A DNA stretch of 64,000 nt from Gloeomargaritales cyanobacterium VI4D9. Lineage in GTDB: Bacteria; Cyanobacteriota; Cyanobacteriia; Gloeomargaritales; Gloeomargaritaceae. Position 1 is the stretch's first letter; each line of letters opens with the position of its first letter. The notes beneath the pieces are model-generated. The model was not told where the DNA came from. It did not search any database and saw only the letters and a list, made by a program, of their open reading frames with translations. The DNA lies in contig OV696605.1 in the NCBI GenBank assembly GCA_927797885.1, positions 1,959,157 to 2,023,156 on the forward strand. The letters are read 5' to 3'. Positions 27,668 to 36,537 of the stretch are shown here, in pieces. A program made the translations under genes and the position numbers.

Positions 27668-28966
27668 CTATTTTTTTGTCACTTTTTGCATCAGTTCAAG
27701 AATTTGCTGGTGCATCACCTGGTCCCCCCGATGCTCAAACAGGGAAGCCGCTTTGCGAAAATCCACCAACGCCTCCCGTTTATTACCCAAACGCAGACGG
27801 GCTAACCCCCGGTTCAAATAGGCATCCGCAAAATTTGGGTCTAAACGCAACGTGCGATTGTAATCCTCAATTTCCCCCAACACATCCCCCAAATCAAACC
27901 GAGCCGTCGCCCGATTGTAATAAGCCACCGCATAATCCGGGTTGATCCGAATCGCCTCCGTGTAATCCTCAATCGCCCCCGCCACATCCCCCAAATCAAA
28001 CCGGGCATTCCCCCGCTTGCTGTACACCTCCGCCAAATTCGGGTCCAGTTGCAACGCCACCGTATAGTCCGCCACCGCCTCCGCAATCTGGTTCAAACTG
28101 TGGTACGCAAACCCCCGATTGCTATACCCCCGGGCATCCTCCGGGTTGAGTTGGATCGCCTTGGTATAGTCCGCCACCGCCCCCAGCTTATCCCCCAGCA
28201 TGAACCGGGCAATCCCCCGGTTGTAGTACGCCTCCCCAAACTCCGGGTTAAACCGGATCGCCTCGGAATAATCCTCAATCTCCCGCTGTACCTGCCCCAG
28301 TTCCCCGTAGGCGACCCCCCGATTGTAATACGCCTCCGCCAGGGTCGGATTCAAACGCAGGGCTTCCTGGTAGTCTTGCAGGGCTTCCTGCACCTGTCCC
28401 AGTTCAAAATAGGCACTGCCCCGCTTGTTGTAGGCTTCCGCAAACTCAGGATTGATCTGCAACGCCCGGTCTAAATCCGCCAACCCCGCCCGGTACTGCT
28501 CCAACCCCAGATAAGCCACCCCCCGGTTGTAATACGCCTTGGCATCCTCCGGGTGTAATGCCAGCGCCGCCGTGTAATCCTCAATCGCCTGGGCATAATT
28601 TTTCAGCATCAAATGGGCAAAACCCCGATTGCCATGCGCCTTGGGATCCCGGGGACGCAGGTGAATCGCCTGGGTATAATCCGCCACCGCCCCCTCGTAA
28701 TCCCCCAGCATGAACCGGGCAATCCCCCGATTGTAATACGCCTCCCCAAACCGGGGGTCTAACTGCAGCGCACTGGTATAATCACTCACCGCCCGGCTGT
28801 AATCCCCGATCATGAAATGGGCAAACCCCCGATTATTAAATGCCTTCGCATCCCCCGGATTCACCTGTAATGCCTGGGTGTAATCCAGAATCGCCCCTTG
28901 ATAATCCCCCCGCCGAGCCTTATCAAAAGCCCGAATGAAGAAATTTTCTACAATCATAATGGGCAT
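27668..28966 (-). CDS. Tetratricopeptide repeat protein (about 12 repeats)
   Basis: About 430 residues made almost wholly of 34-residue TPR units with the pattern AYYNRGIARFMLGDYEGAV and DYTQAIHLRPRD; at least twelve are countable. The chosen start is MPIMIVENFFIRAFDKARRG at 28966, since the upstream in-frame residues do not fit a TPR. No signal peptide or catalytic domain is visible. Such solenoids scaffold protein complexes; partners are unknown. DNA-level near-repeats (for example around 28190 and 28700) show recent internal duplication. Confidence 0.9.
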   Translation of the reverse strand: MPIMIVENFFIRAFDKARRGDYQGAILDYTQALQVNPGDAKAFNNRGFAHFMIGDYSRAVSDYTSALQLDPRFGEAYYNRGIARFMLGDYEGAVADYTQAIHLRPRDPKAHGNRGFAHLMLKNYAQAIEDYTAALALHPEDAKAYYNRGVAYLGLEQYRAGLADLDRALQINPEFAEAYNKRGSAYFELGQVQEALQDYQEALRLNPTLAEAYYNRGVAYGELGQVQREIEDYSEAIRFNPEFGEAYYNRGIARFMLGDKLGAVADYTKAIQLNPEDARGYSNRGFAYHSLNQIAEAVADYTVALQLDPNLAEVYSKRGNARFDLGDVAGAIEDYTEAIRINPDYAVAYYNRATARFDLGDVLGEIEDYNRTLRLDPNFADAYLNRGLARLRLGNKREALVDFRKAASLFEHRGDQVMHQQILELMQKVTKK

Positions 28967-29204
28967 CCGCAGGAACGATGAACGGGCATCAAATCCAAAC
29001 CCATGATGACCCAATTACTACCATCATCATAAACATCCACCGGGAAGCGGATTGGCAAGCCATGATCACCTGCAAATTCCTTTCCATCTATTTTCATCTT
29101 AAGTCCCCCGTCCCGTCACAACGGAACTTTTCCCGAACCCTGAGCGTCTTGAGTGGTGAAATTCTAGTTATGTTTAACTCACTTACTACTTAGGAGTGTT
29201 TGCC

Positions 29205-29657
29205 ATGAAAGTCCCCATCCTCACCCTTGCCTTAGTCACCCTGATTGCCCTGCCGGGTACCAGTGCCGAACCGGAACAGGTGCGTCAACTCCTGCGTACC
29301 AACAAATGTGTCAACTGTGACCTGCGGGAAGCCGACCTGCGGCGCATGGAACTGCGGAATGCGGATTTGACCGGGGCTGACCTCACCCGTGCCAACCTGA
29401 GCGGGGCGGATTTGAGCGGTGCCAACTTAGCCGATACGGACCTGCGGGGGGTAAACTTCCGCAACGCCAACCTACGCTATGCCAATTTGAAAGGGGCGGA
29501 CGTGCGGGGAGCGGACTTTACCGGAGCCATCCTCACGGGCACGGAACTAGAAGACTCCATCCGTACCGGCGGATTCATTGACATTCCCGGACGAGCCACC
29601 CTGCGGCAAATGCCCCCCCCTACCCAACCCCTGCGTCGGTTCCCCCTGCCCCGCTAG
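29205..29657 (+). CDS. Secreted pentapeptide-repeat protein
   Basis: A 150-residue protein with an N-terminal signal peptide (VPILTLALVTLIALPGTSA). A Cys pair follows in TNKCVNCDLREADLRRME, then roughly 15 pentapeptide units of the A(D/N)Lxx type (LTGADLTRANLSGADLSGAN) forming a right-handed beta-helix. A proline-rich tail ends PLRRFPLPR. The lumenal or periplasmic location is inferred from the signal. Similar short pentapeptide proteins with a CxxC-like pair occur widely in cyanobacteria; function unknown. ATG 29205 is preceded by TAGGAG. Confidence 0.88.
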   Translation: MKVPILTLALVTLIALPGTSAEPEQVRQLLRTNKCVNCDLREADLRRMELRNADLTGADLTRANLSGADLSGANLADTDLRGVNFRNANLRYANLKGADVRGADFTGAILTGTELEDSIRTGGFIDIPGRATLRQMPPPTQPLRRFPLPR

Positions 29658-29710
29658 TTGCGACCCGGTTCTAGCTGTGCGAACATGGGGGTAATCCCTG
29701 TGGTAAGCTC

Positions 29711-30601
29711 ATGGAACCGCTGGCGCCAGTTGCCCACTATCTAGCCCAAGGGGTTCAGCAAGCCCTGACGGGGGATAGTACGACAGCTCTGGCTTCCCTC
29801 CGTCACGCCCTAGCTCTGCAACCCCACCAGGCGGAAACCCATTTGCTCCAGGCACTCATCTACACCCAGCAGGGGCAATTCCAAGATGCCTTGGCTGCCT
29901 GTCAGCGGGCGTTGTATCTGGAGGATGGACTGACGGAAGCCCTGGTACTGCGAGCCTATTTGTACTGCCTGGGCAAAAAAACCACCCTTGCGCTCCCGGA
30001 TTTAGACCAGGTACAAGCCCTGCGCCCCGACTGGTGGACAGTCTATGCCATCCGTGCCTGGGTTTATACCCGTTTGGAACGCTGGCAGGCGGCGCAGGAG
30101 GATTTACAACGGGCACTGCACCTGGAACCGACCAGTGGGGAAATTTGTTATAATCTAGGGCTGGTTTATCGCGCCCTGGGAGAGAAGGAATTGGCGTTGG
30201 AGTATTGGGGGCGGGCGTTACTGCTCCAACCGGAACTCACCGAAGCCCATGCCCATCGGGCGACCCTCTACCAGGAAATGAAGGATTACCAGCGCAGTCT
30301 GGCGGAATACGACCTCTGGTTACGCCACCACCCCCAGGAACTCAAAGCCTACTACGGGCGGGGAACGGTACGGGCGGCACAGGGAGACCGGGAAGGGGCG
30401 ATTCAGGATTTTAGCCAAGCCTTGCAGTTAAATCCCAACGCCGGGGAAGCTTGGTTCCAGAGGGGGTTGGTCTATTCTCTGTTGGGGCAAACCAGTGCCG
30501 CTTTAGAAGATGCCCGCCGCGCCGCCCAAATTTTCGACAAACAGGGCAATGCCACCGCCTACCATCGGGCACGGGGACTGATTGCCTATCTGCAAAAATG
30601 A
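29711..30601 (+). CDS. Tetratricopeptide repeat protein
   Basis: A 296-residue protein with about seven TPR units (for example AETHLLQALIYTQQGQFQDA, EICYNLGLVYRALGEKELAL, GEAWFQRGLVYSLLGQTSAA). No signal peptide. Its stop overlaps the rqcH start as ATGA, so the two genes are translationally coupled. This links the scaffold loosely to ribosome quality control, an inference from position only. Confidence 0.88.
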   Translation: MEPLAPVAHYLAQGVQQALTGDSTTALASLRHALALQPHQAETHLLQALIYTQQGQFQDALAACQRALYLEDGLTEALVLRAYLYCLGKKTTLALPDLDQVQALRPDWWTVYAIRAWVYTRLERWQAAQEDLQRALHLEPTSGEICYNLGLVYRALGEKELALEYWGRALLLQPELTEAHAHRATLYQEMKDYQRSLAEYDLWLRHHPQELKAYYGRGTVRAAQGDREGAIQDFSQALQLNPNAGEAWFQRGLVYSLLGQTSAALEDARRAAQIFDKQGNATAYHRARGLIAYLQK

Positions 30602-32406
30602 ACCCTGCCAAAAACAGCCTCCAAGCCTGTGACCTCACCACGTTGGTCGCCGTGTGCCAGGAATTGCGCTGGGATTGGGTGCCTGCTCGTATTGAAAAAA
30701 TACTGCAAACGGATAAACATCATCTGTACTTGAACCTGCGTACCCTGCACGGACGGGGTTGGTTGCTCCTCTCTTGGCATCCCCAGGCGAGCCGCCTCCA
30801 CCTCAGCCCTGCGCCCCCCGCCGAGCCGGACACCTTTACCTTTAGTCAACAACTGTGGCAGAAACTGGGGCATCTGGCACTCACCGACCTGCGCCTGAGC
30901 GACCCCTGGGAACGGGTGGTGGATGTGCACTTTGCCCCCCGCCCCGGCGAACCCGCCCAATGGCACCTTTATTTAGAAGTGATGGGACGCTACAGCAACG
31001 CCATCCTCACCCACAGGGACGGCACCATCCTCACCTGCGCCCACCAGGTCAGCGCCCAGGAGTCCCGGGTACGCCCCCTGCAAACCGGCACCCTGTACCA
31101 ATTGCCCCCCAGCTTGACCCAACCCCCACCCCAGCGGCAGGAACCCTTTGAGCGTTGGCACCAGCGGCTGACCTTAATTCCCGTGCCCCTCAGTCGGGCA
31201 TTGCTCCAAAACTACCGGGGACTGAGCATGAAATTGGTGCGGGAAATGGGGTATATGCTTCAGCTTGACCCGGAGCTTCCTGTTCATCAAATAACACCCC
31301 GGCAATGGGAGCAATTATGGGCACTTTGGCAGACCTGGTTAGAAGCATTGCAGGCGCAAAAGTTTACCCCCGGATTAACTGCCCAAGGCTACACCGTGTT
31401 GGGGTGGGGCATCACCCAACCCTATGCAACTATTAGTGAATTACTTCAGGATTATTATCAGCGCCATTTGGGGACACAAACATTCCAACAACAGGTGCAT
31501 CAACTGGGGCAAAAACTGCAAAATCAACAAAAAAAACTGCAACAAAAAGCCCAACTATTCAGCGAAAAACTCAGCCAAGTTACCAACGCCGAATCCTATC
31601 GTACCCAAGCGGATTTACTCATGGCGCATTTGCACGAATGGGAACCCGGAATGCGGGAAATGCAACTACCGGATTTTACCACCGATACCCTCATCACCAT
31701 TCCCATTCCTCCAGAGAAAAACGCCCTGCAAACCGCCCAGGATTTATACAAAAAATATCAAAAACTCAAACGAGCCAACGATACCGTATTACCCCTGCTG
31801 GCAGAAGTTAAAAAACAATTAGCCTACCTAGAACAGGTGGAAACCCTGGTGCAACAATTAGAACTTTCCCCCAATGCTTTAGCAATTTTGGCAGAAATTT
31901 ACAGCGAACTTGCCCAACAGGGTTATGATTGGCAACCCACTTCCTACCGTCCCAATTCTCGACCGAAAACCATTCCCTTTTTAACCTTTGTGACCCCTGA
32001 CGGTCATCCCATTTATGTGGGGCGCAACAATCGCCAAAATGAAGCCCTAACCTTCACCTATGCCAATGATTATGACCTCTGGTTTCACGCCCAGGAAATT
32101 CCGGGGAGCCATGTGATTTTGCGCCTCCCCCCAGGCACTCGCCCCAGTACAGCGGATTTACAGACAACCGCCAACATTGCCGCCTATTACAGCCGCAGTC
32201 GCCATAGCCAGCAAGTGCCTGTGATTTACACCCCCGCCAAATATGTGCAACGCTTGAAAGGTCAACCCCCTGGCACGGTACATTACCGTCAGGAACAGGT
32301 GATTTGGGGTGAACCTGCCCAAGCCCCAATTGAGCAATTAACCTGGCAATATCCCCAGGAACAACAGTCCCAACCCCAACCAAATCAAAAAACACCAGCG
32401 GGTTAG
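30598..32406 (+). CDS. rqcH: Rqc2/RqcH homologue (NFACT family)
   Basis: A 602-residue NFACT protein. The N-terminal domain begins MNPAKNSLQACDLTTLVAVC and contains LEVMGRYSNAILTHRDG. Helix-rich middle regions (about residues 300-420) form the coiled coil, and the C-terminal NFACT-R domain has DLWFHAQEIPGSHVILRLPP and TANIAAYYSRSRHSQQVPVI. It binds stalled 50S-peptidyl-tRNA complexes and adds alanine tails in bacterial ribosome quality control. The start at 30598 overlaps the TPR stop; longer in-frame upstream sequence is the TPR gene in another frame. The last 69 bp overlap the convergent cobD gene. Confidence 0.92.
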   Translation: MNPAKNSLQACDLTTLVAVCQELRWDWVPARIEKILQTDKHHLYLNLRTLHGRGWLLLSWHPQASRLHLSPAPPAEPDTFTFSQQLWQKLGHLALTDLRLSDPWERVVDVHFAPRPGEPAQWHLYLEVMGRYSNAILTHRDGTILTCAHQVSAQESRVRPLQTGTLYQLPPSLTQPPPQRQEPFERWHQRLTLIPVPLSRALLQNYRGLSMKLVREMGYMLQLDPELPVHQITPRQWEQLWALWQTWLEALQAQKFTPGLTAQGYTVLGWGITQPYATISELLQDYYQRHLGTQTFQQQVHQLGQKLQNQQKKLQQKAQLFSEKLSQVTNAESYRTQADLLMAHLHEWEPGMREMQLPDFTTDTLITIPIPPEKNALQTAQDLYKKYQKLKRANDTVLPLLAEVKKQLAYLEQVETLVQQLELSPNALAILAEIYSELAQQGYDWQPTSYRPNSRPKTIPFLTFVTPDGHPIYVGRNNRQNEALTFTYANDYDLWFHAQEIPGSHVILRLPPGTRPSTADLQTTANIAAYYSRSRHSQQVPVIYTPAKYVQRLKGQPPGTVHYRQEQVIWGEPAQAPIEQLTWQYPQEQQSQPQPNQKTPAG

Positions 32407-33324
32407 GGTCAATGCCTGTTTTATCACCGCTGGCGTAATTTCTCGGTGAGATTCCCCCAATTTAGGCTTGATTTTTACCACCCCCCCGTAGGTATTCAAC
32501 CCGCCCAACTGCACCCCCAAAGCGGCGGCATAGCAACATTCACTCCAACCGGAATTGGGACTGGGATCAAAGGGGGCATCCCGACCACAAATGCGCCACA
32601 CATACAGGGGTTTTCCTGATAGGAACCCAATCGTCACGACCACCAAACGACAGGGAAGCCATGTTAGTACATCATCCAGACGGGCACTTGCCCAACCCAG
32701 ATGAGTGTAGGGGGGAGTGCGATAGCCCACCATCGAGTCCAATGTACTTACAGCCTTGTAACCCAAAGCCCACACCGCCGGAGATTGCTCCAGGAATGCT
32801 CCCAACAGCGCATAAAATAGGGGAGCCATCACCCCATCGGTGGCATTTTCACTCACGGTTTCCAGCACCGCCCGCAGGATTTCCGCCCTATCTAAATGTG
32901 CCGTATCCCGTCCCACATACTGACTGAGAATCTGGCGCGCTTGGGGTAAATCCCCTGAATTTAATGGGGTTAATACTGCCATCGCCGCTCGGTGTAAACT
33001 GCGTCCTGCAAAACAACTCGCTAACAGAATGATTTGTAAAATCAGGGCTAAATTCCTATGCCATATTTGAGTGAGCAAAATTAAAGTTACAACACTAGAA
33101 ACGGTAATGCCGATCAGCAAAATAACTAATAAAATACCGGCGATTTTTTCAGCAATTTTCCCCCAATTTCTTGCCCAAATTAACCGACAATAGTTATCAA
33201 TTATCCAACCCATGACCTGAACCGGATGGAGCCATTGGGGTGGGTCACCCACCAAGTAATCTAAAATAGCCGCTCCCAACAAGATAACGAATGCTGTAGT
33301 CCCATCCGTTATAATCCCCAGCAT
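32338..33324 (-). CDS. cobD: Adenosylcobinamide-phosphate synthase CbiB/CobD
   Basis: A 328-residue integral membrane protein with the family start AAILDYLVGDPPQWLHPVQVMG. Conserved blocks are SENATDGVMAPLFYALLGAF and KAVSTLDSMVGYRTPPYTHLGW. Several hydrophobic spans lie at about residues 5-25, 55-100 and 205-225. It attaches the aminopropanol arm to adenosylcobyric acid in (pseudo)cobalamin synthesis. It is the last gene of clpS-uvrB-Anbu-cobD, directly abutting the Anbu gene. Its last 69 bp overlap rqcH on the opposite strand. Confidence 0.93.
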   Translation of the reverse strand: MLGIITDGTTAFVILLGAAILDYLVGDPPQWLHPVQVMGWIIDNYCRLIWARNWGKIAEKIAGILLVILLIGITVSSVVTLILLTQIWHRNLALILQIILLASCFAGRSLHRAAMAVLTPLNSGDLPQARQILSQYVGRDTAHLDRAEILRAVLETVSENATDGVMAPLFYALLGAFLEQSPAVWALGYKAVSTLDSMVGYRTPPYTHLGWASARLDDVLTWLPCRLVVVTIGFLSGKPLYVWRICGRDAPFDPSPNSGWSECCYAAALGVQLGGLNTYGGVVKIKPKLGESHREITPAVIKQALTLTRWCFLIWLGLGLLFLGILPG

Positions 33325-34092
33325 TTAACCAGGATAGTTCCAGCCCGAAACCTCGTTAGAACCGCCCTGCCATTGGGGGTCAGGCATCTGGGCAAACGCC
33401 TGTTTCAGGGATTGTTCCCAGGAGCGGCGCATTTGCAGTAAATACGGGTCACCCAAACGCAATTCCAGCCAATGATTAAGCCGAAAACTATCCCGCTCAT
33501 AAAGCACTAAATGAATGGGCGGACCAACGGAAATATTCGATTTCATGGTGGAATCAATGGACAATAGGGCACATTTGGCGGCGGCTTCTAGGGACGTATG
33601 ATAGGTTAAAGTCCGGTCTAAAATTGGTTTTCCATACTTGGTTTCACCGATTTGCAAAAAAGGGGTTTCCGGGGTGGCGTGAATGCAATTTCCCTGGGGA
33701 TAAATGAGGAATAATTCTGGTTCATCTCCGGGAATTTGTCCCCCTAATAATAAATTACACTGAAAATCAATATGATCTCGCTCCAGCCAAGGGCGATTTT
33801 CCTCCTGAAGTTGGCGCATTTTTTTCCCAATATATGTGGTAATTTCATAAAGCGAACCGAGGGTATGCAAATTCTCCGGGTGTTGGTGATGAATATCCTG
33901 GCGGAGTTGGGCAATCACCGCCTGGGTCATGGCTAAATTTCCAGAGGTGCAGACTAATAAAATCCGTTCTCCGGGTACGGAAAAGTCAAACAATTTTCGA
34001 TAGGTGGAAATATAATCAACCCCTGCATTGGTACGGGAATCAGCCGCCATCACCAAACCCGATTTCGTTAGAATTCCCAAGCAATAGGTCAT
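33325..34092 (-). CDS. Anbu-type bacterial proteasome-like peptidase
   Basis: A 255-residue N-terminal-nucleophile hydrolase: [20 protein letters not shown] exposes Thr2 after Met removal as the nucleophile. [19 protein letters not shown] carries the Lys expected near position 33, and [16 protein letters not shown] carries the conserved SGN motif. Family: Anbu (ancestral beta-subunit), related to HslV and proteasome beta; substrates unknown. Its ATG overlaps the uvrB stop (ATGA), and cobD starts one base after its stop. Confidence 0.9.
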   Translation of the reverse strand: MTYCLGILTKSGLVMAADSRTNAGVDYISTYRKLFDFSVPGERILLVCTSGNLAMTQAVIAQLRQDIHHQHPENLHTLGSLYEITTYIGKKMRQLQEENRPWLERDHIDFQCNLLLGGQIPGDEPELFLIYPQGNCIHATPETPFLQIGETKYGKPILDRTLTYHTSLEAAAKCALLSIDSTMKSNISVGPPIHLVLYERDSFRLNHWLELRLGDPYLLQMRRSWEQSLKQAFAQMPDPQWQGGSNEVSGWNYPG

Positions 34093-36083
34093 CGTTCTGG
34101 GGAAGCGAGTTGTTGCTTCAGTTTTTGGATTTGATCCCGGTAACGAGCCGCCTGTTCAAATTCTAAATTTTGCGCCGCCGTTTGCATCTGTGCCTCTAAT
34201 TCCTGAATTAAACCCGGCAGTTCACTCTTAGGAATCGGGGCGGTTTCATAACTGCCTGGGGATTCTTTCGCCTGTACCCGCCGGGAAAATTCCAAGGTTT
34301 GCAAAATGCGATTGGTGGCTTGACGGCGAATGGGTTGGGGGGTAATGCCATGTTCCTGGTTGTAAGCGATTTGTTTTTGGCGACGGCGTTGGGTTTCCTG
34401 GATGGCTCGTTCCATACTTTCGGTAATCACATCCGCATACAAAATCGCCTGCCCGTTGATATGTCGAGCCGCCCGACCAATGGTTTGAATTAAGGAGCGT
34501 TCGGAACGTAGAAATCCCTCCTTATCCGCATCCAAAATTGCCACCAAAGAAACCTCCGGTAAATCTAGTCCTTCCCGCAGTAAATTCACCCCCACAATCA
34601 CATCACATTCATCCGCCCGTAATCCCTGCAAAATTTCAATCCGCCCAATGGCATCAATTTCCGAATGGAGGTAATTGACCCGCAGGTGATGTTCCTGGAA
34701 ATAACTGGTCAAATCCTCCGCCATGCGCTTGGTTAAGGTGGTGACCAAAACTTTCTCGCCTCGCTGTACCCGCTGGTGAATTTCCCCGGTTAAATCTTCC
34801 ACCTGATTGGTAGTAGGTCGCACATCAATTTCCGGGTCTAATACCCCCGTCGGACGGATGATTAATTCCACCACCTGTTGAGAAATTTCTAACTCCCAAT
34901 CCCCCGGCGTTGCCGATACAAAAATACACTGTTTCACCTTTTGCCAAAATTCATCAGCTTTCAGGGGACGATTATCGGCGGCACTGGGCAATCGAAACCC
35001 ATGTTCAATCAACACCCGTTTGCGCGATTGATCCCCCTCATACATCCCCCGCAATTGGGGCACGGTCACATGGGATTCATCCACAATTAATAACCAGTCT
35101 TCCGGGAAATAATCCACCAAACATTCCGGGGGGGAACCGGGGGGACGACCGGCTAAATGGCGGGAATAGTTCTCCACCCCGTTGCAGTAACCGACAGTAC
35201 GCAAAAGTTCCAAATCGTAGCGGGTGCGTTGCTTGAGCCGTTGGGCTTCTAGGAGTTTATTTTGAGACTCTAAATAAACCAACTGGGCTGTTAATTCCTG
35301 TTCGATATTGATACAGGCTTGCTCCAACTGTTCCTGGGGGGTAACAAAGTGGCGGGCGGGATAGATATTAATTTGCTCAACCCGTTCTAAAATTGCCCCG
35401 GTCACTGGGTCTAGTAATTGGATACTTTCAATTTCATCCCCCCAAAATTCCACACGGATCACCCGGTCTTCGTAGGCGGGACCAATTTCCAAAATATCCC
35501 CCCGCACCCGGAATTTACCCCGCCCCAATTCCACATCATTCCGCTCGTATTGAATGTTCACCAATGCCCGCAAGACTTGGGATGAATCCGCCATTAATCC
35601 TACCTGCAAACGGATGGCGGCATTTAGATATTCGCTGGGAATCCCCAACCCATAAATACAACTAATGGAAGCCACCACAATCACATCCCGCCGTTCAAAT
35701 AAAGACCGGGTGGCGGAATGGCGCAACATATCAATTTCATCATTGATCGAAGCACTTTTAGCAATATAAGTATCGGTGACGGGAATATAGGCTTCGGGTT
35801 GATAGTAATCGTAATAACTAATAAAATATTCCACCGCATTGTCTGGGAAAAATTCCCGCAATTCATTACAAAGCTGGGCGGCGAGGGTTTTATTGTGCGC
35901 CAAAACCAAGGTGGGTCGCCCCACCTGCTCGATGACTTTCGCCATGACAAAGGTTTTCCCCGTCCCCGTTGCCCCCAGGAGGGTTTGGTAGGTATGCCCC
36001 GCCTGGAGTCCCCGCACCATCTGCTGAATGGCTCGGGGTTGGTCGCCGGTGGGGACAAAGGGAGCCTGTACCCGAAAATTCAT
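34089..36083 (-). CDS. uvrB: Excinuclease ABC subunit UvrB
   Basis: A 664-residue UvrB. Walker A in [19 protein letters not shown] is at about residues 36-54, and the beta-hairpin region is [20 protein letters not shown]. The helicase motif [38 protein letters not shown] and [13 protein letters not shown] follow. The C-terminal UVR motif is [20 protein letters not shown]. It verifies damage and prepares incision in nucleotide excision repair. Start ATG overlaps the clpS stop; the stop overlaps the Anbu start. Confidence 0.97.
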   Translation of the reverse strand: MNFRVQAPFVPTGDQPRAIQQMVRGLQAGHTYQTLLGATGTGKTFVMAKVIEQVGRPTLVLAHNKTLAAQLCNELREFFPDNAVEYFISYYDYYQPEAYIPVTDTYIAKSASINDEIDMLRHSATRSLFERRDVIVVASISCIYGLGIPSEYLNAAIRLQVGLMADSSQVLRALVNIQYERNDVELGRGKFRVRGDILEIGPAYEDRVIRVEFWGDEIESIQLLDPVTGAILERVEQINIYPARHFVTPQEQLEQACINIEQELTAQLVYLESQNKLLEAQRLKQRTRYDLELLRTVGYCNGVENYSRHLAGRPPGSPPECLVDYFPEDWLLIVDESHVTVPQLRGMYEGDQSRKRVLIEHGFRLPSAADNRPLKADEFWQKVKQCIFVSATPGDWELEISQQVVELIIRPTGVLDPEIDVRPTTNQVEDLTGEIHQRVQRGEKVLVTTLTKRMAEDLTSYFQEHHLRVNYLHSEIDAIGRIEILQGLRADECDVIVGVNLLREGLDLPEVSLVAILDADKEGFLRSERSLIQTIGRAARHINGQAILYADVITESMERAIQETQRRRQKQIAYNQEHGITPQPIRRQATNRILQTLEFSRRVQAKESPGSYETAPIPKSELPGLIQELEAQMQTAAQNLEFEQAARYRDQIQKLKQQLASPER

Positions 36084-36388
36084 GCCGCTTCCAGGGGAGC
36101 CATCGTTAACCCTGCCCGTTTGAGTTGTTCATGGTAGAGTTCCGCCGGTTCCTGGGGACCCACCCACACCACCGCCTGCCCCTCGTAATGCACCTGATTG
36201 GTCAATTCCCAGGCACGGTCAGGGGTCATGCAGGGAATGTACTGCACCAGGCAACGGGCGACGTGTTCAAAGGTATTGACATCGTCATTCAAAACAATCA
36301 CCTTGTAGTTCGGGTAATGTTGGCGAACGATTTGACTCCCTTTCTCCGGGAGCACCTGCGTGGACATGGCGACAGGACAGTCAATCAT
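36080..36388 (-). CDS. clpS: ATP-dependent Clp protease adaptor ClpS
   Basis: A 102-residue ClpS. The N-degron pocket motif is [19 protein letters not shown], and a C-terminal segment [20 protein letters not shown] follows. It delivers N-end-rule substrates to Clp[14 protein letters not shown] offers two Met starts, at 36388 and 36367. It is the first gene of a four-gene minus-strand unit with overlapping starts and stops. Confidence 0.93.
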   Translation of the reverse strand: MIDCPVAMSTQVLPEKGSQIVRQHYPNYKVIVLNDDVNTFEHVARCLVQYIPCMTPDRAWELTNQVHYEGQAVVWVGPQEPAELYHEQLKRAGLTMAPLEAA

Positions 36389-36537
36389 AACTCCTCATCC
36401 CCAAAGATGATACAAGTAAATTAGCCCACGCCGAAATTGGCACGGGATTCTGATTCTAGTATAGGGGTTGATTCCAGCAAGGCGGTTTCCCCCGTTAGAC
36501 TACTATCTATTAGTATGGACAAATCACCCGGGCAAAC

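Noticed and set aside
27668-28966. Regular spaced repeats suggesting a CRISPR array
   Set aside because: The period is 102 bp, the reading frame is open throughout and encodes TPR motifs; no short conserved repeats with unique spacers.
30451-30597. Longer start for rqcH at 30451
   Set aside because: The extra 49 residues lie wholly within the TPR gene in another frame; the ATGA overlap at 30598 gives the NFACT N-terminus.
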